Part shown: piece after piece, positions 8,349-16,700 of the stretch
How positions within the stretch are numbered: the stretch's first letter is position 1
Layout: every line of letters starts with the position of its first letter
Assembly: GCA_964490765.1 (NCBI GenBank)
Contig: CAZBDV010000007.1
Location: 44,231 to 108,230 of the forward strand
Origin: CAZBDV01 sp964490765
GTDB taxonomy: Bacteria > Cloacimonadota > Cloacimonadia > Cloacimonadales > JAJBBL01
Length of the DNA stretch: 64,000 bases
Direction: 5' to 3'
Program-made: the position numbers and the translations under genes
Notes under the pieces: generated by a model
Databases searched by the model: none
The model's input: only the letters and a program-made list of their open reading frames with translations
What the model was told of the DNA's origin: nothing

Positions 8349-9303
8349 AAAGCTCTCCGATCAGATTCAATATCTCTTCCCGGTCGACACTATTATTTAT
8401 TCTGTTCCGCACTTTGCTGCCACCAATAAAGCCCCTGGTATAATGACAGAAGTGAGCTCTCATCTCTTTTAATCCCCTCTCTTCACCCTTCGTACTGAGT
8501 GTCAATTCAGTATGTTGTTTGATTATTTCGTATCTTTCTTTATAAGATAATCTAAAAGGAGTACCAGTCAAAAGATAAGATTTGATCTCAGCAAATATCC
8601 AGGGCTTCCCCAGTGCTCCTCTTCCAACCATAATAGAGTCACACCCTGTCTCTTCTTTCATCCTTACAGCATCTCTGATCTCGACTATATCACCATTACC
8701 GACTACAGGTATTTCCACTGCTGATTTTACGGATGATATAAGTGACCAGTCACTCTTCCCGGAATAAAATTGTGACCGGGTTCGAGGATGAACAATAATG
8801 ATATCAGCCCCTGCATCTTCCAGGGCTCGTGCTGCTTCGACAATTACTATACTCTCTTTATCCCAGCCGGATCTGATCTTAACCGAGAGGGGTATTCTAC
8901 TCTCCTGGAGAACCGTTTTCAGAGCTTTGACAATCTCGACAGCATTGGGTAAATCTTTCAACAATGCAGAACCCGCTCCCCGATTTACTACTTTCTTTAC
9001 TGGGCATCCCATGTTAACGTCAATGAAATCCGGTTTCAAAGGTAAGATGAGTTCGCATCCCTTTGCCATAATTACAGGGCGGGAACCGAATAGTTGGATT
9101 CCAGCAGGACGTTCTGCTTCATCGAAATAAGCATAGCCGACACTTCTTTCATAATCAAAGACCAGGCCATCTGCACTGACCATTTCTGTGACAGTAACAT
9201 CCGCCCCACATCTCTTGCAGATCAGGCGGAAAGCTCTATCGGAAAAACCGGCCAAAGGTGCCAGCCATAACTTATTTTCAGTAAGAGTAGTGGTTCTGCT
9301 CAT
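8329..9303 (-). CDS. dusB: tRNA-dihydrouridine synthase (DusB-like)
   Basis: FMN-dependent enzyme reducing uridine to dihydrouridine in the tRNA D-loop. The N-terminal barrel shows LAPLAGFSDRAFR (about 14-26), VTEMVSADGL and QLFGS. The catalytic Cys is in DVNMGCPVKKV (about 94-104), the phosphate/FMN-binding part is KIRSGWD, HPRTRSQFYSG and GNGDI, and MVGRGALGKPWIF follows. The C-terminal helical domain contains the usual HFCHYTRG. Length 324 is typical. It shares a 4-bp ATGA overlap with the upstream methyltransferase gene and a 20-bp overlap with the TPR gene, giving a compact three-gene unit. Confidence 0.93.
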   Translation of the reverse strand: MSRTTTLTENKLWLAPLAGFSDRAFRLICKRCGADVTVTEMVSADGLVFDYERSVGYAYFDEAERPAGIQLFGSRPVIMAKGCELILPLKPDFIDVNMGCPVKKVVNRGAGSALLKDLPNAVEIVKALKTVLQESRIPLSVKIRSGWDKESIVIVEAARALEDAGADIIIVHPRTRSQFYSGKSDWSLISSVKSAVEIPVVGNGDIVEIRDAVRMKEETGCDSIMVGRGALGKPWIFAEIKSYLLTGTPFRLSYKERYEIIKQHTELTLSTKGEERGLKEMRAHFCHYTRGFIGGSKVRNRINNSVDREEILNLIGELYEKRDR

Positions 9304-10055
9304 TTAGTAAGGATATCCCTGTTAAGTCGATACATACAGAGCCCAGCAGCCACAGCGACATTCAACGATTCTACTCTGTTAAGCATCGGAATCCTAATTC
9401 TCCTGTCAGCTTTCGCCACGATTCTCCTATCCACACCGAAAGCTTCAGAACCTAAAACGAGAATATACCCGTTCTCTGGCATAGGAAATGAGAACAAAGG
9501 TTCCCCCTTTTCAGAATCTGTAATTATAATCTCTTTATCAAGACCCTGCAGTTGTTCGAATTCACTTACCTTACTCGGGAGTGAAAAGAGAGTGCCGACC
9601 GAAGCACGAACAGTCTTGGGATTAAAGATATCGGAGCATTCTGGAGAGAGAATAACACCATCCATTCCGGTAGCTCTGGCATTCCGGAAAATAGCTCCCA
9701 GATTGCCTGGATCGGATATCCGATCAATATATACTAAACGGTCCATCTTTCTAAAATCTGGAACCCGACATTCTACCAGAGCTATAATATTTTGAGCTGA
9801 TTTTGCTGCCGTTAATTGTTCTATTTGATGCTCTTTCAGCACATAAATTCTCTCCGAGCCAATATGCTCAAGGATATCAGTATAGCTCTTGACTGCAGAT
9901 TCCAGACAGTAAAGCTCTGACAGAGAAACCCGGTCGGTTATCAATTGCCTAATAGTTCTTGAACCTTCTACCAGAACCTGCTTCTTCTCATCTCGAAACT
10001 TCTTGAGCCGGAGTTTCCTCAGATCTTTCAATTTCTCTTTAGAGAGTTCCTGCAT
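9300..10055 (-). CDS. SpoU/TrmH-family RNA 2'-O-methyltransferase
   Basis: SAM-dependent ribose methyltransferase of rRNA or tRNA with a trefoil-knot (SPOUT) fold. An N-terminal substrate-binding domain (about 1-95) resembles RlmB/TsnR-like enzymes. The three SpoU motifs follow: SDPGNLGAIFRNARATG, then LVLGSEAFGVD, then IPMLNRVESLNVAVAAGLCMY. The exact target nucleotide cannot be read from sequence. It is first gene of the unit running to dusB and the TPR gene; the promoter should lie in the 10056-10202 divergent region. Confidence 0.9.
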   Translation of the reverse strand: MQELSKEKLKDLRKLRLKKFRDEKKQVLVEGSRTIRQLITDRVSLSELYCLESAVKSYTDILEHIGSERIYVLKEHQIEQLTAAKSAQNIIALVECRVPDFRKMDRLVYIDRISDPGNLGAIFRNARATGMDGVILSPECSDIFNPKTVRASVGTLFSLPSKVSEFEQLQGLDKEIIITDSEKGEPLFSFPMPENGYILVLGSEAFGVDRRIVAKADRRIRIPMLNRVESLNVAVAAGLCMYRLNRDILTK

Positions 10056-10202
10056 GTATGCTCCTTATTCTCTTGTTTCTTGTCAGGAGTGAATCACTCT
10101 GTTGTCAATTATTCTGTCAATTATCTTATTGACAAATCTTTCCTTATAGTCACTCTTAAAATGTTTGATTGAGCTATATCTGTCAATAGTTAAGGAGGAG
10201 TG
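10056..10202. promoter_or_regulatory. Divergent promoter region with repeated TGTCAAT and a palindrome
   Basis: This gap separates two divergently transcribed genes. It holds TGTCAAT at about 10104, 10115 and 10181 and the inverted form ATTGACA at 10128. Any of these can serve as a -35 box on one strand, but no convincing -10 box sits at proper spacing. An exact 13-base palindrome, GAGTGAATCACTC (10087-10099), could be an operator near the methyltransferase start. Promoter positions are not resolved. Confidence 0.4.
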
Positions 10203-10751
10203 ATGAGGATTGGAATCGAAGATGTTATGTTTGTAATGGTAGATATTCAGGATAGATTCAGAGGACATATCCCGGATATGAAGAACCTGGTCAGGAATGC
10301 CAGTATTCTGAACAAGGGTGCTGAACTGCTCGATATTCCTCTGTTAATCACAGAACAGTATCCTATCGGTCTGGGTCCTACCCTCGAGGAAATTTATACT
10401 CCACAACATGCTCGCTGGATGGATAAGACGAGTTTCAGTATCTTCGAAGATGAAATCGAGGAATTCATTAAAGCAAGCGGAAAAGAGAAGATCATTCTTT
10501 ATGGTATCGAAGCACATATCTGCATTACACAATCTGTTTTAGTAGCTCGGGAGAAAGAACTAATCCCTATCGTAGTGGAGGATGCAGTCTCTTCGATATC
10601 ACAACATAACAAGAATATAGCCCTGAAGAGAATCCAGGAGAATGAGGGAATTGTCGTTTCAACTGAAATGCTCCTCTTCGAATTATTGCAGACAGCCAGT
10701 CATCCTGATTTCCGGGAGATCAGTAAGATTGTAAAACTCGGTGTAAATTAA
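10203..10751 (+). CDS. Isochorismatase-family cysteine hydrolase
   Basis: Counting from the ATG at 10203, the family's catalytic triad is visible as Asp14 (MVDIQDRF), Lys75 (MDKTSFSIF) and Cys107 (EAHICITQ), with the cis-peptide region GIEAHI. The Rossmann-like fold and length (182) match YcaC/nicotinamidase-like hydrolases, which cut C-N or other ester/amide bonds; the substrate is unknown. AGGAGG (10193-10198) sits 4 bases from 10203 but only 1 base from the GTG at 10200, so I take the ATG. It is followed after 28 bp by the MEMO-like gene, probably in one operon. Confidence 0.85.
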   Translation: MRIGIEDVMFVMVDIQDRFRGHIPDMKNLVRNASILNKGAELLDIPLLITEQYPIGLGPTLEEIYTPQHARWMDKTSFSIFEDEIEEFIKASGKEKIILYGIEAHICITQSVLVAREKELIPIVVEDAVSSISQHNKNIALKRIQENEGIVVSTEMLLFELLQTASHPDFREISKIVKLGVN

Positions 10752-10779
10752 TCAGAATATCGATTTGAGGAGGTATAGC

Positions 10780-11607
10780 ATGAAATCGGTTTGCAAATCA
10801 GTAGTAGCTGGAACATTCTACCCTGCTGACCCGCAAGAACTATCGAAATTAATATCACTTTACCTCAGTGAAGTAGATTTGAAGCTTCCCGAGTTTAACG
10901 ATATACTCGGAGTTATCGCACCACATGCAGGATATATATATTCAGGTGCATGCGCTGCCTACTCCTACAAAGCTATCAGTAATAAGGATTTCAAGCTCGC
11001 TGTTATCATTGCCCCTTCACATCAATATGGCGATTTTTACTATTCAGTCGGGGATTATGATGCCTGTGCTACACCATTGGGTGAGGTTGAAGTGGATCGT
11101 GAACTGACCAGTAAGCTTCTCAATGATTCAAAATTTGTCTTCTTCCCTTATGCTCACTCTCGTGAACACTCACTGGAAGTCCAGTTGCCGTTTCTACAGA
11201 CAATAAAGCCTGATATTAAAATCTTACCGATAATAATTGGATATCAATATGCTCAGAGCAGCTTATATCTCAGTGATAAGCTAGCAGAATTGCTAAAAGA
11301 CCACCTTAATGAGACCATAATCATCATCAGCTCAGATCTGTCACATTATCACGACCATAAAAAAGCAGAATCAATGGATAAAACCTTTGCTGACGCAGTA
11401 GAAAAGATCGATACTGAGTCAGTAAAGACGCTTCTCGCTGAGCAAAAGAGTGAGGCTTGTGGATTCGGAGGAATACTAACCCTCATGCAACTTGCCAGGA
11501 AGTTAAAATATAACCGAGCCAAAACCCTCCATTATACACATTCTGGAGAGACGAGCGGTGATTACAACCATGTTGTTGGCTATCTTTCCACTATGTTTTA
11601 TCGCTGA
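10780..11607 (+). CDS. MEMO-like protein (AmmeMemoRadiSam system protein B)
   Basis: MEMO proteins have a fold related to extradiol dioxygenases and LigB-type enzymes. Visible features are the N-terminal AGTFYPADPQEL, the metal-ligand His in IAPHAGYIYSG, IIAPSHQYG, EHSLEVQLPFLQ, ISSDLSHYHD and GFGGI. The longest frame begins at a TTG (10765), but GAGGAGG (10767-10773) is inside it and sits 6 bases before the ATG at 10780, which I take as the start. It is followed by the AMMECR1 gene after 25 bp. In many genomes these two occur with a radical SAM enzyme, absent here. Biochemical role is not established to my knowledge. Confidence 0.9.
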   Translation: MKSVCKSVVAGTFYPADPQELSKLISLYLSEVDLKLPEFNDILGVIAPHAGYIYSGACAAYSYKAISNKDFKLAVIIAPSHQYGDFYYSVGDYDACATPLGEVEVDRELTSKLLNDSKFVFFPYAHSREHSLEVQLPFLQTIKPDIKILPIIIGYQYAQSSLYLSDKLAELLKDHLNETIIIISSDLSHYHDHKKAESMDKTFADAVEKIDTESVKTLLAEQKSEACGFGGILTLMQLARKLKYNRAKTLHYTHSGETSGDYNHVVGYLSTMFYR

Positions 11608-11632
11608 TAAATAACTGATACAGGAGCTTACT

Positions 11633-12178
11633 ATGTTAACAGAAGACCAGAAACTGTTTTTGTTACAGGTTGCCCGCGAATCGATCCTTTCCTGTCTCGA
11701 AAACAGAAAATTCGCCCTCGATAGGCCGACTGATCGAATCTTTTCGGAAAAGAGGGGTGCATTTGTTACTCTTCATAAGAAAGGGGCCTTAAGGGGTTGT
11801 ATAGGATATATTAAGCCGTATAAGACAATATTCGAAACCATCAGGGAGATGGCCAGGGCAGCTGCTTTTGATGACCCTCGCTTCCCGTCGCTTAAGCAAG
11901 AAGAAGTGAACGATATCGTTATTGAAATCTCGATTCTTTCGGATCTAATTCCACTCAGCAACGAACAGTTATCTGATATAAAGATCGGACGTGATGGTTT
12001 ATACATCGAAGGTCTTTACGGTTCGGGCCTGCTGCTACCCCAAGTAGCTGTCGAATTGCACTGGGACAGAGAGACGTTTTTGAGGGAAACATGTAGAAAG
12101 GCTGGCCTTACGGCCAATTGCTATCTTCAACCTGAGAACCAGGTTTACCGATTCAGTGCCGAGATTTTTTCCGAGTAA
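11633..12178 (+). CDS. AMMECR1-domain protein (AmmeMemoRadiSam system protein A)
   Basis: 181 residues forming a single AMMECR1 domain, recognised by FVTLHKKGALRGCIGYI (about 43-59, with the LRGCIG signature), AAAFDDPRFPSL and LPQVAVELHWDRETFLRETCRKAGL. The conserved Cys in LRGCIG is present. No signal peptide. It follows the MEMO-like gene by 25 bp with AGGAG before the ATG, and the pairing is typical. Function unknown; a link to radical-SAM-dependent modification is inferred only from co-occurrence in other genomes. Confidence 0.9.
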   Translation: MLTEDQKLFLLQVARESILSCLENRKFALDRPTDRIFSEKRGAFVTLHKKGALRGCIGYIKPYKTIFETIREMARAAAFDDPRFPSLKQEEVNDIVIEISILSDLIPLSNEQLSDIKIGRDGLYIEGLYGSGLLLPQVAVELHWDRETFLRETCRKAGLTANCYLQPENQVYRFSAEIFSE

Positions 12179-12190
12179 GACTGAAATTTA

Positions 12191-12219
12191 TTGACATTAA
12201 GGAAGCATATAAAATATTG
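12191..12219 (+). promoter_or_regulatory. Candidate promoter of the tRNA-Gly/Cys/Leu cluster
   Basis: A consensus -35 TTGACA (12191-12196) is followed 16-17 bases later by AATATT/ATATTG, about 18 bases before the first tRNA. The -10 match is weak. A second TTGACA at about 12218 has no room for a -10 box. Confidence 0.4.
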
Positions 12220-12236
12220 ACAAACAGCAATCAGGT

Positions 12237-12311
12237 GCGGGAATAGCTCAGTGGTAGAGCGCTACCTTGCCAAGGTAGATGTCGCGGGTTCGACCCCCGT
12301 TTCCCGCTCCA
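12237..12311 (+). tRNA. tRNA-Gly (anticodon GCC)
   Basis: Acceptor arms GCGGGAA (12237-12243) and TTCCCGC (12301-12307) pair fully, with discriminator T and an encoded CCA. The D arm contains AGTGGTAGA, the anticodon arm is CTACC-TTGCCAA-GGTAG with GCC at the anticodon, and the T arm has GGTTCGACC. It is followed after 8 bases by tRNA-Cys. Confidence 0.96.
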
Positions 12312-12319
12312 TTTTTTTT

Positions 12320-12393
12320 GGCGACATCGCCAAGCGGTAAGGCAAGGGTCTGCAAAATCCTCATCCCCGGTTCGAATCCGGGTGTCGCCTCCA
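12320..12393 (+). tRNA. tRNA-Cys (anticodon GCA)
   Basis: Acceptor arms GGCGACA (12320-12326) and TGTCGCC (12383-12389), discriminator T, encoded CCA. The anticodon arm is AGGGT-CTGCAAA-ATCCT with GCA, and the T loop is GGTTCGAATCC. It lies in the three-tRNA cluster. Confidence 0.96.
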
Positions 12394-12402
12394 TTTTTTT
12401 TC

Positions 12403-12490
12403 GCCGGAGTGGTGGAATTGGTAGACACAAGGGACTTAAAATCCCTCGAGCCTCCAGCTCGTGCCGGTTCGAGTCCGGCCTCTGGTACCA
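12403..12490 (+). tRNA. tRNA-Leu (anticodon TAA)
   Basis: Acceptor arms GCCGGAG (12403-12409) and CTCTGGT (12480-12486) pair with two G-U pairs; discriminator A and encoded CCA follow. The anticodon arm AGGGA-CTTAAAA-TCCCT gives TAA. The long variable arm (CGAGCCTCCAGCTCG) and total length of 88 fit a class II tRNA. Confidence 0.96.
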
Positions 12491-12498
12491 TATATAAA

Positions 12499-12529
12499 AA
12501 AAACAGCCTGTAACCAGGCTGTTTTTTAT
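12499..12529. terminator. Bidirectional intrinsic terminator
   Basis: Stem CAGCCTG (12504-12510) and CAGGCTG (12515-12521) with loop TAAC, flanked by A8 on the left and T6 on the right. It can therefore end both the tRNA cluster (plus) and the glycosylase/GmhA unit (minus), whose last codons overlap it. Confidence 0.92.
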
Positions 12530-13161
12530 TCCAGAATTTTCGATATGCAGGATTTATTCAGCGGACAATCCCTGCAAATGGGTTTCACCCGACAAAAAGC
12601 TTTACAATGTTTCACAATAAGAGCGTGATATTCGTTATAGAGTGAATGATCTAAGGGGAGACCATCCATAAAGTAGTTTTGATAATATTCGTATCTATTA
12701 TCGGTCGGAACTCTCTTCACTCTTCCCAGAAGCCTCACAGTATAAGCATCAATAACAAAAACAGGGATTTGATAGGCATAAAGCAGGATAGAATCTGCCG
12801 TTTCGTTACCGATACCTTTGAGATTGAGCAGAAACGCTCTGGCTTCTTGAATCGGCAAGTTCTCCGGTGACCAATCTTTGAGTTGTTCGGCGATATTCTT
12901 CAATCTGGCTGCTTTGACATTATAATATCCAGCAGATTTAATCAGAGGAGCAATGGTTTCGGCAGGCTGTTGCGACAGCTTGTTCAGAGTACAGAGATTC
13001 TCCTGTTTTAAGTTGTCCAGAGCTCTGATGACATTTGACCAGTTAGTGTTCTGGGTTAGAATCGCTCCAATGATAACCTCTTCTCTATTATCAGCAGGCC
13101 ACCAGTTTTGCTTGCCATAATGTTTCAGAAGCTGTTCATATAAGCTAAAAAGTTCATTCAT
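12526..13161 (-). CDS. HhH-GPD DNA glycosylase (EndoIII/MagIII-like)
   Basis: Base-excision repair protein of the endonuclease III superfamily, 211 residues. The helix-hairpin-helix is LKGIGNETADSILLYA (about 113-128), and the catalytic Asp is kept in FVIDAYTVRLLGR. The lyase Lys of EndoIII (GVGRKTAN) is replaced by Glu in GIGNETAD, which points to a monofunctional glycosylase such as H. pylori-type MagIII rather than a true AP lyase. Four Cys near the C-terminus (CKAFCRVKPICRDCPLNKSC) resemble the EndoIII [4Fe-4S] loop, with slightly different spacing. It overlaps gmhA by 8 bp on the same strand. Confidence 0.82.
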   Translation of the reverse strand: MNELFSLYEQLLKHYGKQNWWPADNREEVIIGAILTQNTNWSNVIRALDNLKQENLCTLNKLSQQPAETIAPLIKSAGYYNVKAARLKNIAEQLKDWSPENLPIQEARAFLLNLKGIGNETADSILLYAYQIPVFVIDAYTVRLLGRVKRVPTDNRYEYYQNYFMDGLPLDHSLYNEYHALIVKHCKAFCRVKPICRDCPLNKSCISKILE

Positions 13162-13735
13162 AATTCCGGGGAAAGAGTAATCTTTCTGTCATCTCTATCA
13201 GGATATGGAGGATTGTCATATGAACTTCCTGTATTCTGTCTGTAGTTTCCCCCTGGACAATCAGCTCGTGGTCACACATACCTTTTATCTTGCCTCCATC
13301 CTTACCGAGAAGCCCCACGGTCAGCATATCAAGTTCTTGTGCCATAGATATAGCTTTGCTAATATTGGGAGAATTACCGCTCGTAGATATAGCGATCAGT
13401 ATATCCCCTTTGAGGCCATAAGCTCTGACTGCCCGGGCAAAGATCTCCTCAAACCCGTAATCATTACCCACACAGGTAATGTGGCTTGAATCAGAGAGAG
13501 AGATTACCGGCAAAGGTTTGCGGTCATTACGATACCTGCCTGTAAATTCCTCGGCAAAATGAACAGCATCACAATTGCTGCCACCGTTACCGCAAATCAG
13601 TATCTTTCCCTGATTATTGAAACATTTGGCCAGGTTTTCAGATATTTCACCCATTATATTGATGTTATCTTTATTGATGAACTCAGTTAGAACGTTCCGA
13701 GCATCTTGAAAGGCATTCTTAATTCTTTTTTGCAT
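13154..13735 (-). CDS. gmhA: Sedoheptulose-7-phosphate isomerase (GmhA)
   Basis: SIS-domain enzyme making D-glycero-D-manno-heptose 7-phosphate, the first step towards ADP-heptose for lipopolysaccharide core. Key motifs are ILICGNGGSNCDAVHFAEEF (about 45-64), GRYRNDRKPLPVISLSD, ISTSGNSPNISKAI (phosphate loop) and the C-terminal EVHMTILHILIE with the catalytic His. Length 193 is standard. Its presence supports an outer membrane with heptose-containing glycolipid. Neighbouring genes are not obviously related, and no other heptose gene lies in the window. Confidence 0.93.
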   Translation of the reverse strand: MQKRIKNAFQDARNVLTEFINKDNINIMGEISENLAKCFNNQGKILICGNGGSNCDAVHFAEEFTGRYRNDRKPLPVISLSDSSHITCVGNDYGFEEIFARAVRAYGLKGDILIAISTSGNSPNISKAISMAQELDMLTVGLLGKDGGKIKGMCDHELIVQGETTDRIQEVHMTILHILIEMTERLLFPRNYE

Positions 13736-13746
13736 CTTCTCCTCAC

Positions 13747-16700
13747 TTAAAATTCTGCTCTTGCTTCCACCTTCAATTGATGAACAGTATCCTGTAAAGG
13801 ATATTTATTCCCACTGTATTCAAACCCTCCAGTTATGAAAGGATTTAGTTGATAATTCAGACGGACACTCCATCTGAAAATATTACCCGCTCTCTTCTCA
13901 GGCAGGAATGAGAGAAACCCCGATCCGTCTCTCTCGTTTCTTCTGTATTCGAGCCTCGATAAGAGTCTATATCTCCTCTGAAAGAAGTAGGTTACAGTCT
14001 CTGTAATACTATAGCTGCTCAGGCCGAAGAAATCACCTCCGAGAGTGCTGTCTCCCGACTCTGTGCTATATTTTAGGAGAGAACCGATCTGAAGATTATT
14101 CCCGAATCGATTTCTTATATCGAGTGAATAGATATCGCTTTCTGTTCTGGATTCGTAGCGGGATTCCTCTTCCGACCGTTTTTCATAGGTAAGTTCATAA
14201 TCAGCACCAAAGAATCTCGAAAAGCGGAACATCAGTTCATTCGCTCTGATATCGGTCCGATACTGGTCCTGGTAACGGTTATCGAGAGTTCTGTCTCTGT
14301 TATACCCCATTTTGGCCAAAACCCTTCCCTGAACAAGGTCCAGCCATGCTGTCTGACGGAATTGATTCCTGCCATAGATAGTAGATTCCTCATTCATCAA
14401 CAGATCAGGTTTCAGAAAATAGACATCCCATTTCTGGTCTGATCTTGAATTCTCCATTACCAGAAAGTAACTCTCTGTCTGTATCCTGCTAAGCCATCTC
14501 TTTATTGTGGAGATAAAATCTTTCTGCTGCTCATCTTCCTCTGTTTCAGAGATAAAGAGTCGAGGTGTCAGATTAAGCATTAGATCGGCATTGATCTCGA
14601 TCGACATTTCAGAATCACCTACCTGCACCATGATATAATCATACTCCCCGTCTTCTGAGACCACCCCTGTACTGTCGTATATACCTGCACCCTCTCCGAC
14701 GAAAATCAGTTCCCTTACATAGGGATAGAATTCCACGTTTTTCAATGCATAATTGGCAAACAGGCTAACTCCCCGATTGAGTAACGAATTATTGGTATTG
14801 ACCTCTGCCATATCATAAGTGCTATCTCCCCCATCGGGTAGCTGTTTCACTTCTCTGTGAGAATAAGCTGCTCTGAACCTCTGTTCAGAGAGATCGAGAA
14901 AACCTTCACCACCAAGAGTAACAGACTCTCTCATCCTCTCCCATCCTTCATTCAGGAGATCATTGAATTCCTGATCGATAAAGAGATTACCGGCAATTCT
15001 GCTTGTCTGATAAGTCCCGAAACTAAGACCTCTCTTTCTATATCGAGTCCCGGTTTCCTCAGTGTCTGTTTCTTCTCCGGAATACTTATCGTTAAATGTT
15101 CGATATTGATAGTCACCGGCAAGACGGAAATTCCCCAGGATATAGTTAGAATCGATCTGATTCTGCTCTATCAACAACTCCTGTTCAACAGGGGTTTCAA
15201 TATCCTGCCGGGCATAGCTGTAACGGTAGTTCATTGTTGGAACAAGAAAATACTGGTTGATTGTTGTATTGAAAGTAAGATTATCGAGCTGATAGCTTTC
15301 TCTTCCTCTCTTTCTCATATATCGAACCCTGGGCAGGAAGAAGTTTTCTATATTGAATGAGAGAGTAGTCCCTGCTTCATCTACAGCAACATCATCAGCT
15401 TCAGTGATTTCATAAAAATCGTAATTCAGTTCAGGATCTCTTATATCGCTAAAAGTATGCAGGTTTTCCGAGAGGTGGCGATAATAAACCATCCAGTTGG
15501 GATTTATTCTCGAGAAATCGGGATACATTCTCATCTGCCAGTGCAGACCGTATCCGTCATTATCGGAACTGTCAAGCGACGAGAAGGTATTCCGGTCGAA
15601 TCTCGAGAAGATACTCTCCCCCATCATTTCATAGAAATCACCATCCCACCGCAATCCGACATCGTAATTTGCCTGGAACTGCGGAGAGGGAAGCAGTCTC
15701 ATCGGTATCCAGCTACCTTGATTAGGCCCTGCATACTCGAAACTGTTCGGAGTAACCTGTCGATAATCCCCTTCACCCTGACCAACATAGGTAAAGTGAA
15801 TAATGTATTCTCCACCTGCATTCGGCCCGACGTAACGATAATACTCCAGATCAGCCTCTATAACCTTTACATATAGCCCTTCACCCGTTTCAACCTCGAT
15901 TACACCCTCTGTCCAGGCTGGATCATCACCCGCTTCTTTGAGTATCTCTCTATCATCTGGAGTGAAGCTCTCCTGCAAGGGGTTGTTCCTGTCATCATTC
16001 TGAATAATCATATGATGGTTGAGAGTAAGCTTTGGTAATAGTTGGACGCGGGAACTGTTAAAATACATATTCTGTCGATAATCCTCATCACTGTATTGAA
16101 ATTTTATGTATATAAGTGAATTACTGTTGATGAAATGTCTGGAGGTGAAACTTACGCTGCCGGCAGCGTAGTCTATCGTATAATCAGTTCCTCTGCTGAG
16201 AGCTACTCCATTGAGAAACACCTCTTCAGAACCGGGAATGACTTGAACTGATGTCCCAACATTGGCAACTGTGATAAAATATGGACCCTGCTTCCCTTCA
16301 TTGCCAAAGAACTCATTACTGCTCTGTTTGCCCTTAGAGATAGCAAGGGCACCCTGAAACCTGTTCTGCCCATACCATTCCCCTTTAACTCCTTCAAAGC
16401 GACTGGTAAAGTTAATAAACTGAGTATCCTCGAAGGATATCTCGAGATCACCAAAAGCCAGTTCATATTCATTGCCGTAAAGCATAATATAGATCTGATC
16501 AAGGCTGCTTAATTCTCTGGTATCTCCTTCAGGTGTGAGAGGCGATTGACTGTCAGAGAGCTGAGCTCTGATTCTGAGGTTTCTCCTTAACTCTCCATCA
16601 ATCCTCAAAAAGAGAGATTGATGAATATTAAAATCTTCATCACTACCCACTGAAACAGAAAAGGTTTTACTGCCGGTTATATTGAGTTCGGTATCGGTGA

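Noticed and set aside
12231..12497. Protein frames over the tRNA cluster
   Set aside because: They are translations of tRNA-Gly, tRNA-Cys and tRNA-Leu on either strand.
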